Positions 7,483-13,755 of a stretch of DNA of 19,628 nucleotides are shown here, piece after piece (the stretch's first letter is position 1; each line of letters opens with the position of its first letter). Source of the DNA: Brumimicrobium sp040882265. Its GTDB lineage: Bacteria > Bacteroidota > Bacteroidia > Flavobacteriales_D > Crocinitomicaceae. The DNA lies in contig JBBEBO010000132.1 of assembly GCA_040882265.1 (NCBI GenBank), forward strand, positions 1-19,628. The letters are read 5' to 3'. A model generated the notes under the pieces. It was not told the DNA's origin. It saw only the letters and a program-made list of their open reading frames with translations, and did no database searches. The position numbers and the translations under genes are program-made.

Positions 7483-8322
7483 CTATAGGTATAATTCCAT
7501 TTCATGTTGTTTAATAAAAATATTCATTCCAATATTAGTCATAAATTTTAATGTTTCTTTTGAGATTTCGTCAATATTTATGACAGAAATGTCTTTTCCA
7601 TAATTTGTTACAATATATTCTAAAAGTTGACAACCAATACCCTTTTTTCTATAGTTTTTGTCAACTGCAAGTTGTTGTACTCTTTTAGTTTTCGGGTTAA
7701 AAACTGCGTAACCCAATAACTTTTCATTTTCGTATATTCCAATAGATATATTCGATTGTTTTAATTTTTCAACCGCTGTAATTGAATTTTGCCAAGATGG
7801 TTCCACGTCCCAAAATGAGCAAAATATTTGCCATTCATAAATTCCTAATTCCCGAATTTTAAAATTGTGTTTCGTATCTGCCACATTGATTGAACCTTTG
7901 AAACAATTTAATTGTCTCACAATTTCAAATCCTATGTTTTGGTAAGTTTTTATTGCTGGTTCATTTGTCGTAATCACTTCAAGCAATATTTTGTCGATAG
8001 TATTTTTGTGTAGAATTGGAAAAATATATTCATACAATTTCGCAGTTAATTTATTACCTCTTTTACTTGGAATTACGCCAGTGCCAGCATTATACAAAAT
8101 TTTTAAGTTGTCGATAAAATCATAGCCGTGAAGTATAAAAGCAATTAATTGATTATCCTCAAAAGCACCAACGGAAAATTCTAACTTAATGCTATCGCTT
8201 TCTATTTTGTCTTCTAATTGTTCTTTTGTTAAGAAAAATGGAATTATATAGTCAGAAAATGACAAGTTAAAAACTTCTAAAAGCTTTTCTGTGGATATAT
8301 TTTCTAATGTTTGTAGTGTCAT
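7483..8322 (-). CDS. Tandem GNAT-fold acetyltransferase (cassette gene)
   Basis: Predicted cytoplasmic acetyl-CoA-dependent N-acetyltransferase, 279 aa, with two GNAT-like halves. The C-terminal half (about 192-279) has the clear acetyl-CoA motif QLAVDKNYRKKGIGCQLL, with the R/K-K-K-G-I-G loop at about 225-230, then INIDEISKETLKFMTNIGM. The N-terminal half (about 1-145) has GVIPSKRGNKLTAKL in place of the canonical Q/RxxGxG/A and EPAIKTYQNIGFEI, so it may be a degenerate domain. The substrate is unknown. The start is 10 nt from site C and the stop 10 nt from site B. Acetyltransferases are frequent cassette cargo in integrons. Confidence 0.85.
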   Translation of the reverse strand: MTLQTLENISTEKLLEVFNLSFSDYIIPFFLTKEQLEDKIESDSIKLEFSVGAFEDNQLIAFILHGYDFIDNLKILYNAGTGVIPSKRGNKLTAKLYEYIFPILHKNTIDKILLEVITTNEPAIKTYQNIGFEIVRQLNCFKGSINVADTKHNFKIRELGIYEWQIFCSFWDVEPSWQNSITAVEKLKQSNISIGIYENEKLLGYAVFNPKTKRVQQLAVDKNYRKKGIGCQLLEYIVTNYGKDISVINIDEISKETLKFMTNIGMNIFIKQHEMELYL

Positions 8323-8331
8323 AAAATTTCT

Positions 8332-8519
8332 GCTAACGGCCTTGTATATGGGTCGTAGCGTGTAAATTAGCGATTATTTTTCGGATTAAACACAAGCCAG
8401 ATTTTTAAATTTTACTATTTATCTTTTTTACTGGAAATCGTCAAATTTAAAAATTTGGCGACTTTCCAAATATGCCTTAACTTTGATTAGGCAACTAATG
8501 AGCTATATACGTTGTTAGC
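8332..8519 (-). repeat. attC-like site C with nested hairpin
   Basis: Follows the 198-aa gene. Outer cores are GCTAACG (8332-8338) and GTTAGC (8514-8519). Next in, 8344-8354 (GTATATGGGTC) pairs with 8500-8510 (GAGCTATATAC) with one wobble and one mismatch. Inside lies a second stem, 8396-8412 (GCCAGATTTTTAAATTT) with 8443-8459, 17 bp with one wobble. The stretch 8432-8466 is itself nearly palindromic, so alternative folds exist. At 188 bp it is the longest site. Confidence 0.55.
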
Positions 8520-8526
8520 ATACGTT

Positions 8527-9123
8527 TTATTCAATTCTTTCTAAAATTAAAGTTTCTGTAATTCCGGACGAAGTTAGGCTACCAACATTTCGAATTATAG
8601 ACTGTTCCAATATCAAAAATTTGTAATTACAATAACTTATTGCTACCCATTTCGGTTTATTTTTAATTGTAATAAAAGTATTTATCATAATATCTGTAGT
8701 AATTGCGTTTTTAGTAATTGAAGTACTATCCTTAAATATCTGGTAAGACTTAAGGTCTTTTGAAATAGATGGTTTCTCTGCACAAAAATAAAAACTATAA
8801 TTAGCTTCTTTAATAGTATCAGTAACAAAAGGTCTATCTATAAAAGATTTTCCTTGTGTCTCTGATGAAATTTGAATTCCGAGTGATGTATTAGTTCTGT
8901 TGTATAATATTTCATTATACTGACAAGAGGTTCTATACTTAATCTTGTATCTATTTTCTAATGTGTCAGGAATGAATGAGTCTCTATTTGTTTCTAGAAT
9001 ATTCTTTACATTGCTATGAAATTTATTTAAGCTGAGTGAATCTGTAATTGGAGTGAATTCCTGTCCGAATGAATCAAAGCTCACCAAGATTAGTAATATT
9101 AAAATGATTTCTATTTTTTTCAT
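8527..9123 (-). CDS. Secreted protein of unknown function (cassette gene)
   Basis: Protein of 198 aa with signal peptide MKKIEIILILLILVSFDSFGQ and a mature, moderately hydrophilic domain. There is no lipobox, so it is likely periplasmic or secreted. No recognised motif is seen; the fold may be alpha/beta judging from alternating strands such as YSFYFCAEKPS and KWVAISYCNYKFLILEQSII. The ATG is 9 nt from site D and the stop 8 nt from site C, so it must be transcribed from outside its unit. The family is not recognised. Confidence 0.72.
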   Translation of the reverse strand: MKKIEIILILLILVSFDSFGQEFTPITDSLSLNKFHSNVKNILETNRDSFIPDTLENRYKIKYRTSCQYNEILYNRTNTSLGIQISSETQGKSFIDRPFVTDTIKEANYSFYFCAEKPSISKDLKSYQIFKDSTSITKNAITTDIMINTFITIKNKPKWVAISYCNYKFLILEQSIIRNVGSLTSSGITETLILERIE

Positions 9124-9131
9124 AAATGTAT

Positions 9132-9204
9132 GCTAACGTTTTGCAAATAGGCACAAGCGGCTACCACGTAAGAACGTTAGCCGCTTGTGATTATTTGCTG
9201 TTAG
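9132..9204 (-). repeat. attC-like site D, strong hairpin
   Basis: Follows the antitoxin gene. The arms 9143-9163 and 9178-9198 are 21 nt each and pair at 19 of 21 positions; the inner part CACAAGCGGCTA / TAGCCGCTTGTG is perfect. Minus-strand boundaries are ACTAACAGC and AACGTTAGC. The 14-nt loop contains CACGT and ACGT, which can extend the stem. This is the best-formed site in the array. Confidence 0.65.
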
Positions 9205-9216
9205 TGGCTGCCCAAT

Positions 9217-9525
9217 TTAATATGCTAAATTATTATCTTTAAGCTCGACGTTAAAATTAACCTTTGCTTCTAAAGCCTTAAATATTTTCATGATTGTATC
9301 AAATCGAGCATTTTTAATACTGTTTTCGATTTTTGAGATTTGTGCCTTTTGAACACCAACCAATTTACCCAACTGTTCTTGTGTCAAATTCCGTTGTTTT
9401 CTCGCTTGTTTAATTGCATGACCGATTAAATCAATATTTAATTCATATTCAAAAGCATCCCTTTCAGAAGATCCAACTTCACCGATATGCTTGTCAATCA
9501 TTTTGTCAAGGCTAACCGTTTTCAT
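9217..9525 (-). CDS. HigA-type XRE-family antitoxin
   Basis: Antitoxin and autorepressor of about 102 aa. An N-terminal toxin-binding segment is followed by a Cro/C1-type helix-turn-helix: LGKLVGVQKAQISKIENSIK preceded by RKQRNLTQEQ. An ATG also exists at 9543, but MKTVSLDKMIDKHIG from 9525 matches the usual beginning of this family, and the ghost stop of the toxin frame (9529-9527) falls one base before it. The gene is intact while its partner toxin upstream is broken. It would bind the palindrome in the shared promoter (9903-9918). TA pairs are typical stabilising cargo of large cassette arrays. Confidence 0.85.
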   Translation of the reverse strand: MKTVSLDKMIDKHIGEVGSSERDAFEYELNIDLIGHAIKQARKQRNLTQEQLGKLVGVQKAQISKIENSIKNARFDTIMKIFKALEAKVNFNVELKDNNLAY

Positions 9526-9526
9526 T

Positions 9527-9869
9527 TTATTTTCCTTTTTCATCTTTTTTCTGTTTTAAATATTCTTCTCTAATTTTCTACGCTTTTGTAATCTCCTTAG
9601 TTGGTGTTTTCTGAGTTTTTTTCAGAATTCCATGTGTCGAAATAACAACAGTTTCAGTATTTTTCGATTTGTCCCAAAATGTAAAAAGTCGGTATGCTTT
9701 GCCACTATATAATGTTCTAAACTCCCAAATATTATCATTTAAGTTCTTTGTTGTTTACATGCTGAGCTTTCCGAATATTGTAATATATCTTGTTACGTGC
9801 TTTATCGTCGAGATCTTCTAAAAAAGCTACCGCTTCTCCTAAAAACTCAACTTCAAAGTTTTTCTTCAT
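9527..9869 (-). pseudogene. Disrupted HigB/RelE-type toxin (Gp49-like family)
   Basis: From the ATG at 9869 the frame reads MKKNFEVEFLGEAVAFLEDL and continues to residue 44, where TGA (9737-9735) ends it. Shifting one base, from 9736, the rest of the toxin reads DNIWEFRTLYSGKAYRLFTF, then a part containing VISTHGILKKTQKTP, typical of Gp49-like RelE/ParE-superfamily toxins. This second frame is broken again by TAG at 9580-9578 after KEITKA, and then continues KIREEYLKQKKDEKGK to TAA (9529-9527). From the family pattern, residues are missing around the first break (NNKEL..LNDNIWEF), suggesting a small deletion. Two independent lesions argue for real inactivation over a sequencing error. Confidence 0.8.
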
Positions 9870-9886
9870 TTAATCAATGTTTGATA

Positions 9887-9918
9887 CAAAGATAGGTTAA
9901 AGTTTCCTAAAAAGGAAA
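9887..9918 (-). promoter_or_regulatory. Promoter and operator of the toxin-antitoxin unit
   Basis: Minus strand TATCTTTG at 9894-9887 is an exact TAnnTTTG element, about 17 nt before the toxin ATG at 9869. Just upstream lies TTTCCT-AAAA-AGGAAA (9903-9918), a perfect inverted repeat placed between the -7 and -33 regions. That is where an XRE antitoxin would bind to repress its own operon. Confidence 0.62.
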
Positions 9919-9965
9919 TATTTAAGGATTTTATTGAAAACTGGATCTGTATGGATGGGTTGCCA

Positions 9966-10060
9966 CTAACGTTCGGCAGCTAAAAATTAGCTGCTATCCA
10001 TAAAGTTAAGCAATAATTTGAAACGGGACGAAAGAAATCGCTGGAGCTAAAGGGCTGTTA
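9966..10060 (-). repeat. attC-like site E
   Basis: Begins CTAACG on the plus strand (CGTTAG on minus) and ends GTTA at 10057-10060. It contains a compact hairpin GCAGCTAA-AAA-TTAGCTGC (9976-9994). The outer halves pair poorly. The left side resembles the other sites, but the right side overlaps the last four codons of the ATPase gene (stop at 10049-10047). That suggests the reading frame originally ended elsewhere or that the site is rearranged. Confidence 0.45.
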
Positions 10061-11312
10061 CAGGCTGTTGGTTGTTTTCTTCGTTTATGTCGAGTAACCA
10101 ATTGTATACATTTAAATGTCTCACACCGTTTCGGTCTTGTGTAAAGCTCTCTGAGGTTAGTAAAAACTTTGGGTAATTATCTTTAATTTTTTCTAATGCT
10201 CCAAACTCCCGTTCAATAGTTTTTTCATTTGTCATTTGCCATGCAACTTGATAATATTCAATGTCGCCTGTTTTGGTTTTACAAACAAAATCAACTTCAC
10301 TATTTCGACTTGTCCCTGTCCAAATTTTATTACCTCTTCGAAGTAGCTCTAGATAAACTATATTTTCTAAAATGTGTCCTCTATCAGTGGTTCGGTCTTT
10401 ACCTACTAAAATGTTGAGTAAACCTATATCAACCAAATAATACTTTTCTTGTGTTGCAAGCTGCTTTCTTCCTTTTAAATCAAAACGATTTACTTTATAA
10501 AACACAAAACTCGTTTCCAAGTATTCCAAGTACCTTTCTACCGTGGTATTGTGAGTAGTTTTCCCATCTTGTTTTAACGTTTTAGCTATATTTCCTGGTG
10601 ATAGAGCATTGCCTATGTTACTAGCTACAAACTTTACAATATTATTAAACGCTCTTTTATCATTTATTTGGTGACGTTGAGTGATGTCTTTTTCAATAAT
10701 AGTTTTATAAATTGCTTCAAGGTATTCATAAACTTTGTCATAACCACTTTCTCTCAATTCAACTCCTTTGGGTAAAGACGTTTCATTTACATAGTCAAAA
10801 AACAACGCTTCATAGTTAAAGTATTTGTTTGTTCTATCTAATTTTCGTGCCGATAGATACTCATTAAAAGAAAATGGTAAAATAGAAATTTCTATGTAAC
10901 GACCACTTAGCAAGGTTGCTAATTCACCACTTAATAAATGGGCATTAGACCCAGTTATGTATACGTCAATATTTGGCTTTACAAACAAACCATCGACTAA
11001 ACGCTCAAAGCCGTTGACATTTTGAACCTCGTCTAAGAAAACATAACATGGTTTTGATAAATCTATTTGTGAAATAATGTAGTCGTACAGGTCCTCTAAA
11101 TTATTCAGGTACTTATGAAGTTCCATTTCTTCAAAATTGAGCGAAACCATTTGTTTTGAGGAAACACTTAGCTTTTTCAATTCTGCACGATACATTTCTA
11201 AAAGTGTAGATTTTCCCGCCCTGCGAAAACCGGTAATCACCTTTATGAGGTCTTGGTCTTTGTAAGCAATTAACTTTTCTATATAATTATTCCTGTTGAT
11301 ATACTTTGACAT
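10047..11312 (-). CDS. AAA ATPase with C-terminal DUF4143 domain (cassette gene)
   Basis: Protein of 421 aa of the common AAA_14/DUF4143 type. Walker A is GFRRAGKST (28-36) and Walker B is YVFLDEVQ (90-97). A sensor segment is ITGSNAHLLSGELATLLSGR (119-138), followed by LPFSFNEYL. A winged-helix-like middle part follows, then a C-terminal domain with SEVDFVCK (338-345) and YYQVAW (353-358), the arrangement of a PD-(D/E)xK-like nuclease fold. The biological role of this family is unclear and a defence role has been suggested for some relatives. It has its own promoter with a long palindrome (11317-11374), unlike the other single-gene units. The last codons run into site E. Confidence 0.87.
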   Translation of the reverse strand: MSKYINRNNYIEKLIAYKDQDLIKVITGFRRAGKSTLLEMYRAELKKLSVSSKQMVSLNFEEMELHKYLNNLEDLYDYIISQIDLSKPCYVFLDEVQNVNGFERLVDGLFVKPNIDVYITGSNAHLLSGELATLLSGRYIEISILPFSFNEYLSARKLDRTNKYFNYEALFFDYVNETSLPKGVELRESGYDKVYEYLEAIYKTIIEKDITQRHQINDKRAFNNIVKFVASNIGNALSPGNIAKTLKQDGKTTHNTTVERYLEYLETSFVFYKVNRFDLKGRKQLATQEKYYLVDIGLLNILVGKDRTTDRGHILENIVYLELLRRGNKIWTGTSRNSEVDFVCKTKTGDIEYYQVAWQMTNEKTIEREFGALEKIKDNYPKFLLTSESFTQDRNGVRHLNVYNWLLDINEENNQQPVTAL

Positions 11313-11316
11313 GTTA

Positions 11317-11324
11317 CAAAGCTA
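11317..11324 (-). promoter_or_regulatory. -7 element of the ATPase gene promoter
   Basis: Minus strand TAGCTTTG, exact TAnnTTTG, five bases before the ATG at 11312, so the transcript would be nearly leaderless. A TTTG lies 21 nt upstream, inside the palindrome, and may serve as the -33 element although the spacing is slightly long. Confidence 0.5.
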
Positions 11325-11325
11325 A

Positions 11326-11374
11326 CAACAAATCATTAAAAATTACAAAAAATGTAAGTTTTAATGATTTGTTG
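11326..11374. repeat. Long inverted repeat in the ATPase promoter
   Basis: Arms 11326-11347 and 11353-11374 are 22 nt each with a loop of five A's. They pair at 21 of 22 positions; the single mismatch is at 11342/11358. The core of the right arm is TTTTAATGATTTGTTG. The repeat sits immediately upstream of the -7 element and covers the -33 region. It could be an operator for a large or multimeric regulator, or a hairpin that forms in single-stranded DNA. Confidence 0.8.
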
Positions 11375-11423
11375 GTTTGGTTCTAAAGTTTTCTTATTGA
11401 ATTTAGGTGAATTACAATTACAG

Positions 11424-11552
11424 ACAACGTTTTGCAGCTACCCGAAGGTGGCGATTTCGAAGCACTTCACTTTCAGCCCAGCACTGAACTTGATAGATGC
11501 ACAAAGCTTCAATAAACCACTGAACCGCCACTTTTGGGTAGGTGCTGTTATG
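11424..11552 (-). repeat. attC-like site F
   Basis: Follows the barrel-protein gene. The arms pair CTACCCGAAGGTGGCG (11438-11453) with CGCCACTTTTGGGTAG (11526-11541): 16 positions, two G-T wobbles, no mismatch. Boundaries on the minus strand are ATAACAGCAC and AACGTTGT. The loop shares ATAAACCAC and GAACCGCC with site B. The basal parts of the two arms are unequal in length, leaving unpaired bases on one side, as the extrahelical bases do in attC sites. Confidence 0.6.
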
Positions 11553-11566
11553 CCTCGTTATTCTTT

Positions 11567-12295
11567 TCATTCTCTGTTGTAATGTCGTCTTAAATCGTTG
11601 TCACTTGCAATGTTGCCAAGTCCAAGTGTCAAAGTGAAATAGTAGTTGTAATTTACGCATGGTGAATTTGTTAATGTTGTTTGGTTGTTGTCAATGTTCC
11701 ACCTAACTTTTTCAAGTGGCACTAAGTAGCCAAATCTAAAATTTACTAAGTAAAACCATTGATGTGATATTCCTATTCCCAAGTCAAGATGTGCTCTTGA
11801 ATTTGTAACTTCTTTGTAATTAAGATTGGTCTGCAAATAGTTTCCTAATGTTGTCGGGTTAGGTACTTTTTCTCTGTATAGGTAATTCAGTCCTGAACCT
11901 TTAAAACCAACGTATGGATAAACGGAAAACCATTGGCTCTTTGTCAAAGAGTAACCCACATTGAAAGAAGTCGAACGATATTCAACCTCTGTCAAATATG
12001 TATCGTTGTCGTTCTTTTTTGTTGTATTGTTGAATGAGAATGTTGTAATAACTCTGTTTGTATAAAGTTGAAAACCAATACCAATATTTGCTGTTGAATA
12101 GTTTGCAGGTGGAAAGCCATTTGCAGTCAATTGTTGATTAATTTCTTTAATGTCAATAACAGGGAATTCGATTGGCATTATTAAAAAGCCACCAAAAACA
12201 TTGTTTTTTGTCGTGTCAGTCTGTGAATAGGCCTTTTCAAAATGTCCTAAAAGTCCAATAAGAATTAAAAGTGAAAATTTTATCCTTGATGTCAT
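11567..12295 (-). CDS. Outer-membrane beta-barrel-like protein (cassette gene)
   Basis: Protein of 242 aa with signal peptide MTSRIKFSLLILIGLLGHFE ending near KAYSQ. The mature part is made of alternating strands typical of small outer-membrane barrels (NIGIGFQLYTNRVITTFSFN, STSFNVGYSLTKSQWFSVYPYVGF, written here as STSFNVGYSL then TKSQWFSVYPYVGF, and YYFTLTLGLG). No ligand or enzyme motif is seen. The frame opens further up at a GTG (12322), but the ATG at 12295 is the start of the signal peptide. The unit is framed by the inverted pair GCCTCGTTAT (11552-11561) and ATAATGAGGC (12311-12320). Confidence 0.75.
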   Translation of the reverse strand: MTSRIKFSLLILIGLLGHFEKAYSQTDTTKNNVFGGFLIMPIEFPVIDIKEINQQLTANGFPPANYSTANIGIGFQLYTNRVITTFSFNNTTKKNDNDTYLTEVEYRSTSFNVGYSLTKSQWFSVYPYVGFKGSGLNYLYREKVPNPTTLGNYLQTNLNYKEVTNSRAHLDLGIGISHQWFYLVNFRFGYLVPLEKVRWNIDNNQTTLTNSPCVNYNYYFTLTLGLGNIASDNDLRRHYNRE

Positions 12296-12310
12296 TTGTT
12301 GTCGGTCTTT

Positions 12311-12320
12311 ATAATGAGGC
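12311..12320. repeat. Inverted partner marking the right edge of the array
   Basis: ATAATGAGGC is the reverse complement of GCCTCATTAT and pairs with GCCTCGTTAT at 11552-11561 with one mismatch. The two copies flank the barrel-protein gene exactly. To the right, no further attC-like site is visible before the MFS promoter, so this is probably the outer boundary of the array. Confidence 0.45.
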
Positions 12321-12483
12321 ACGCATTTACTTAATTAAATACAACTCGTTTACTACCCAACCTTTTTATCGCTTGTCTGATAAACATTCACTAGACTAGT
12401 CAACCTTTGGTGAGTTTTATTTATTAACAAATATATCCTTTTTTTACAAATCATCAAATGGGCTTTAGGTGTTATGGAGTGAA

Positions 12484-12512
12484 TTGAGTATATCAAAAAA
12501 TCACTACTTTCG
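12484..12512 (+). promoter_or_regulatory. Promoter of the MFS gene
   Basis: TTG at 12484-12486, an 18-nt spacer, then TACTTTCG at 12505-12512. This fits the Bacteroidota TTG / TAnnTTTG pattern with one substitution. The ATG is at 12520, so the transcript has almost no leader. This favours 12520 over a GTG at 12469, which would lie upstream of the promoter. Confidence 0.6.
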
Positions 12513-12519
12513 CGCCTCA

Positions 12520-13743
12520 ATGACAAAATTGACGAAATATTTACAAAAAAATCGCTACCTCTTAGGGTTTGGTTTTTTGTTGGCATTTTTGTCAAGCTTT
12601 GGGCAAACTTTTTTGATTTCCCTTTACCTTCCAGGGATTCAAAAATCATTCGATCTTTCAGACGCTGGATTTAGTTCAATTTATGCTGGTGCAACTTTGG
12701 CCAGTGCTTTTACCATTACTTGGCTGGGAAGCTTTATTGATAAGGTTCGGCTAACGCGATTCACAATCTTAGTGATGTTGGGACTTGTCTTTTTTATGGG
12801 TCTACTTTCCATCTCCTATTATATTCCGCTTTTGTTTCTCTCTATATACGGGCTGCGCTTGTTTGGTCAAGGGATGATGTCGCACACTTCAATTACAAGT
12901 ATGGCACGTTTTTTTGATGATGGTAGAGGGAAAGCAATTAGTATTGCAAATTTAGGACACCCTTTAGGGGAAGCAATTTTGCCAATAATTATTGTTTCAG
13001 TTATGTATTATGTGGGTTGGCGATATACCATTTTAACTTCCATTATTGTTGTGATTCTATCCATTCCCTACTCCATTTTTCTTTTGCGTAAAAACACCAA
13101 TTTTAAACAATTGAGAAAGTATATCCCCGCACCTTTTTCAGCAGAAGAAAAAAAACAATCTCGCCCCTGGGAGGTAATGAAAACAAAAGCTTTTTGGATC
13201 ATCATGCCAGCAAGTTTAGCTTCTGCAAGTATTGGCACCGGTTTTTTGTTGTTTAAGTTAAAGCTAGGACTTTCAAATGACTGGGCGCCTACGTTTATTG
13301 CTGCTGGATTCACAGCTTATGCAGCTGGAAATGCGTTAAGCAATATTCTTGCTGGATTTCTTTCGGATAAGTTTAGTGGTCGCGCTATGTTTCCTTTATA
13401 CCTTCTTCCAGCAAGTATAGGGTTTATCTGTTTGGTTTTTTCTAATTCAGAATGGGTGTACATTGCGCTTGTTGGTGGTATTGGAATAACAAATGGTTTT
13501 GGTAGTACTGCAAAAAACGTTGCTTTGGCAGAAGTTTACGGTACGCGAATTATTGGTTCCGTTAGAAGTTTGTTTACAACCGTTATGGTTTTTTCCACAG
13601 CGCTTGGTCCGCTGGCATTTGGGTTTTTACTTGATGCAGGTTATGACTTTAGCGACATTGCCTTTATAGCTTTGATTTTTTATGTGCTCTGTACGCTTAA
13701 TTCATTGCGAATTTTTACCAAACACATTCAAGCTGCAGACTAA
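12520..13743 (+). CDS. Major facilitator superfamily transporter
   Basis: Inner-membrane transporter of 407 aa with about twelve hydrophobic helices. A cytoplasmic loop in the middle (about residues 190-220, RKNTNFKQLRKYIPAPFSAE) separates the two six-helix halves. MFS loop motifs are visible as GSFIDKVRLTRF after helix 2 and GFLSDKFSGRAMFPLY in the matching position of the second half. The general type is that of NarK/oxalate-formate-like or sugar-acid carriers (GQGMMSHTSITSMARFF), but the substrate cannot be assigned. It is the only plus-strand gene in the window and converges with the MORN gene, with just 12 nt between the stops. Confidence 0.88.
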   Translation: MTKLTKYLQKNRYLLGFGFLLAFLSSFGQTFLISLYLPGIQKSFDLSDAGFSSIYAGATLASAFTITWLGSFIDKVRLTRFTILVMLGLVFFMGLLSISYYIPLLFLSIYGLRLFGQGMMSHTSITSMARFFDDGRGKAISIANLGHPLGEAILPIIIVSVMYYVGWRYTILTSIIVVILSIPYSIFLLRKNTNFKQLRKYIPAPFSAEEKKQSRPWEVMKTKAFWIIMPASLASASIGTGFLLFKLKLGLSNDWAPTFIAAGFTAYAAGNALSNILAGFLSDKFSGRAMFPLYLLPASIGFICLVFSNSEWVYIALVGGIGITNGFGSTAKNVALAEVYGTRIIGSVRSLFTTVMVFSTALGPLAFGFLLDAGYDFSDIAFIALIFYVLCTLNSLRIFTKHIQAAD

Positions 13744-13755
13744 AAAACAAACAAG

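Larger units (their letters stand above)
6233..12323 (-). mobile_element. Cassette-like array: six units each ending in an attC-like site
   Basis: Six minus-strand units lie between the ars operon and the MFS gene. Each has one gene (or one toxin-antitoxin pair) followed within about 15 nt by an imperfect palindrome; in the ATPase unit the site begins inside the last codons. On the minus strand, five of six sites open with TAACAR or TAACAA and all six close with CGTTA or CGTTG. This is the organisation of integron gene cassettes. No integrase or attI can be seen in the window, so it may be an integrase-less cassette cluster or an unrelated exchange system. Confidence 0.55.

Noticed and set aside
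9735..9745. Programmed frameshift in the toxin gene
   Set aside because: The sequence CTTAAATGAT has no strong slippery site or stimulatory signal, family residues appear to be missing at the joint, and a second in-frame stop downstream would end the product anyway.
6233..11552. CRISPR array
   Set aside because: The palindromes are 0.8-2.2 kb apart, have different stem sequences and enclose whole genes; there are no short regular spacers and no cas genes.
6233..12323. Transposon or prophage explanation for the accessory block
   Set aside because: No transposase, integrase, structural phage gene or terminal inverted repeats enclosing the whole block are visible.
12390..12400. Palindrome ACTAGACTAGT between the array and the MFS gene
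   Set aside because: Only 5-bp arms, not located at a promoter element; not distinguishable from chance.
12353..12649. Minus-strand open frame of 98 codons overlapping the MFS gene start
   Set aside because: It covers the MFS promoter and first helices; composition is low complexity (Ser, Lys) with no motif.
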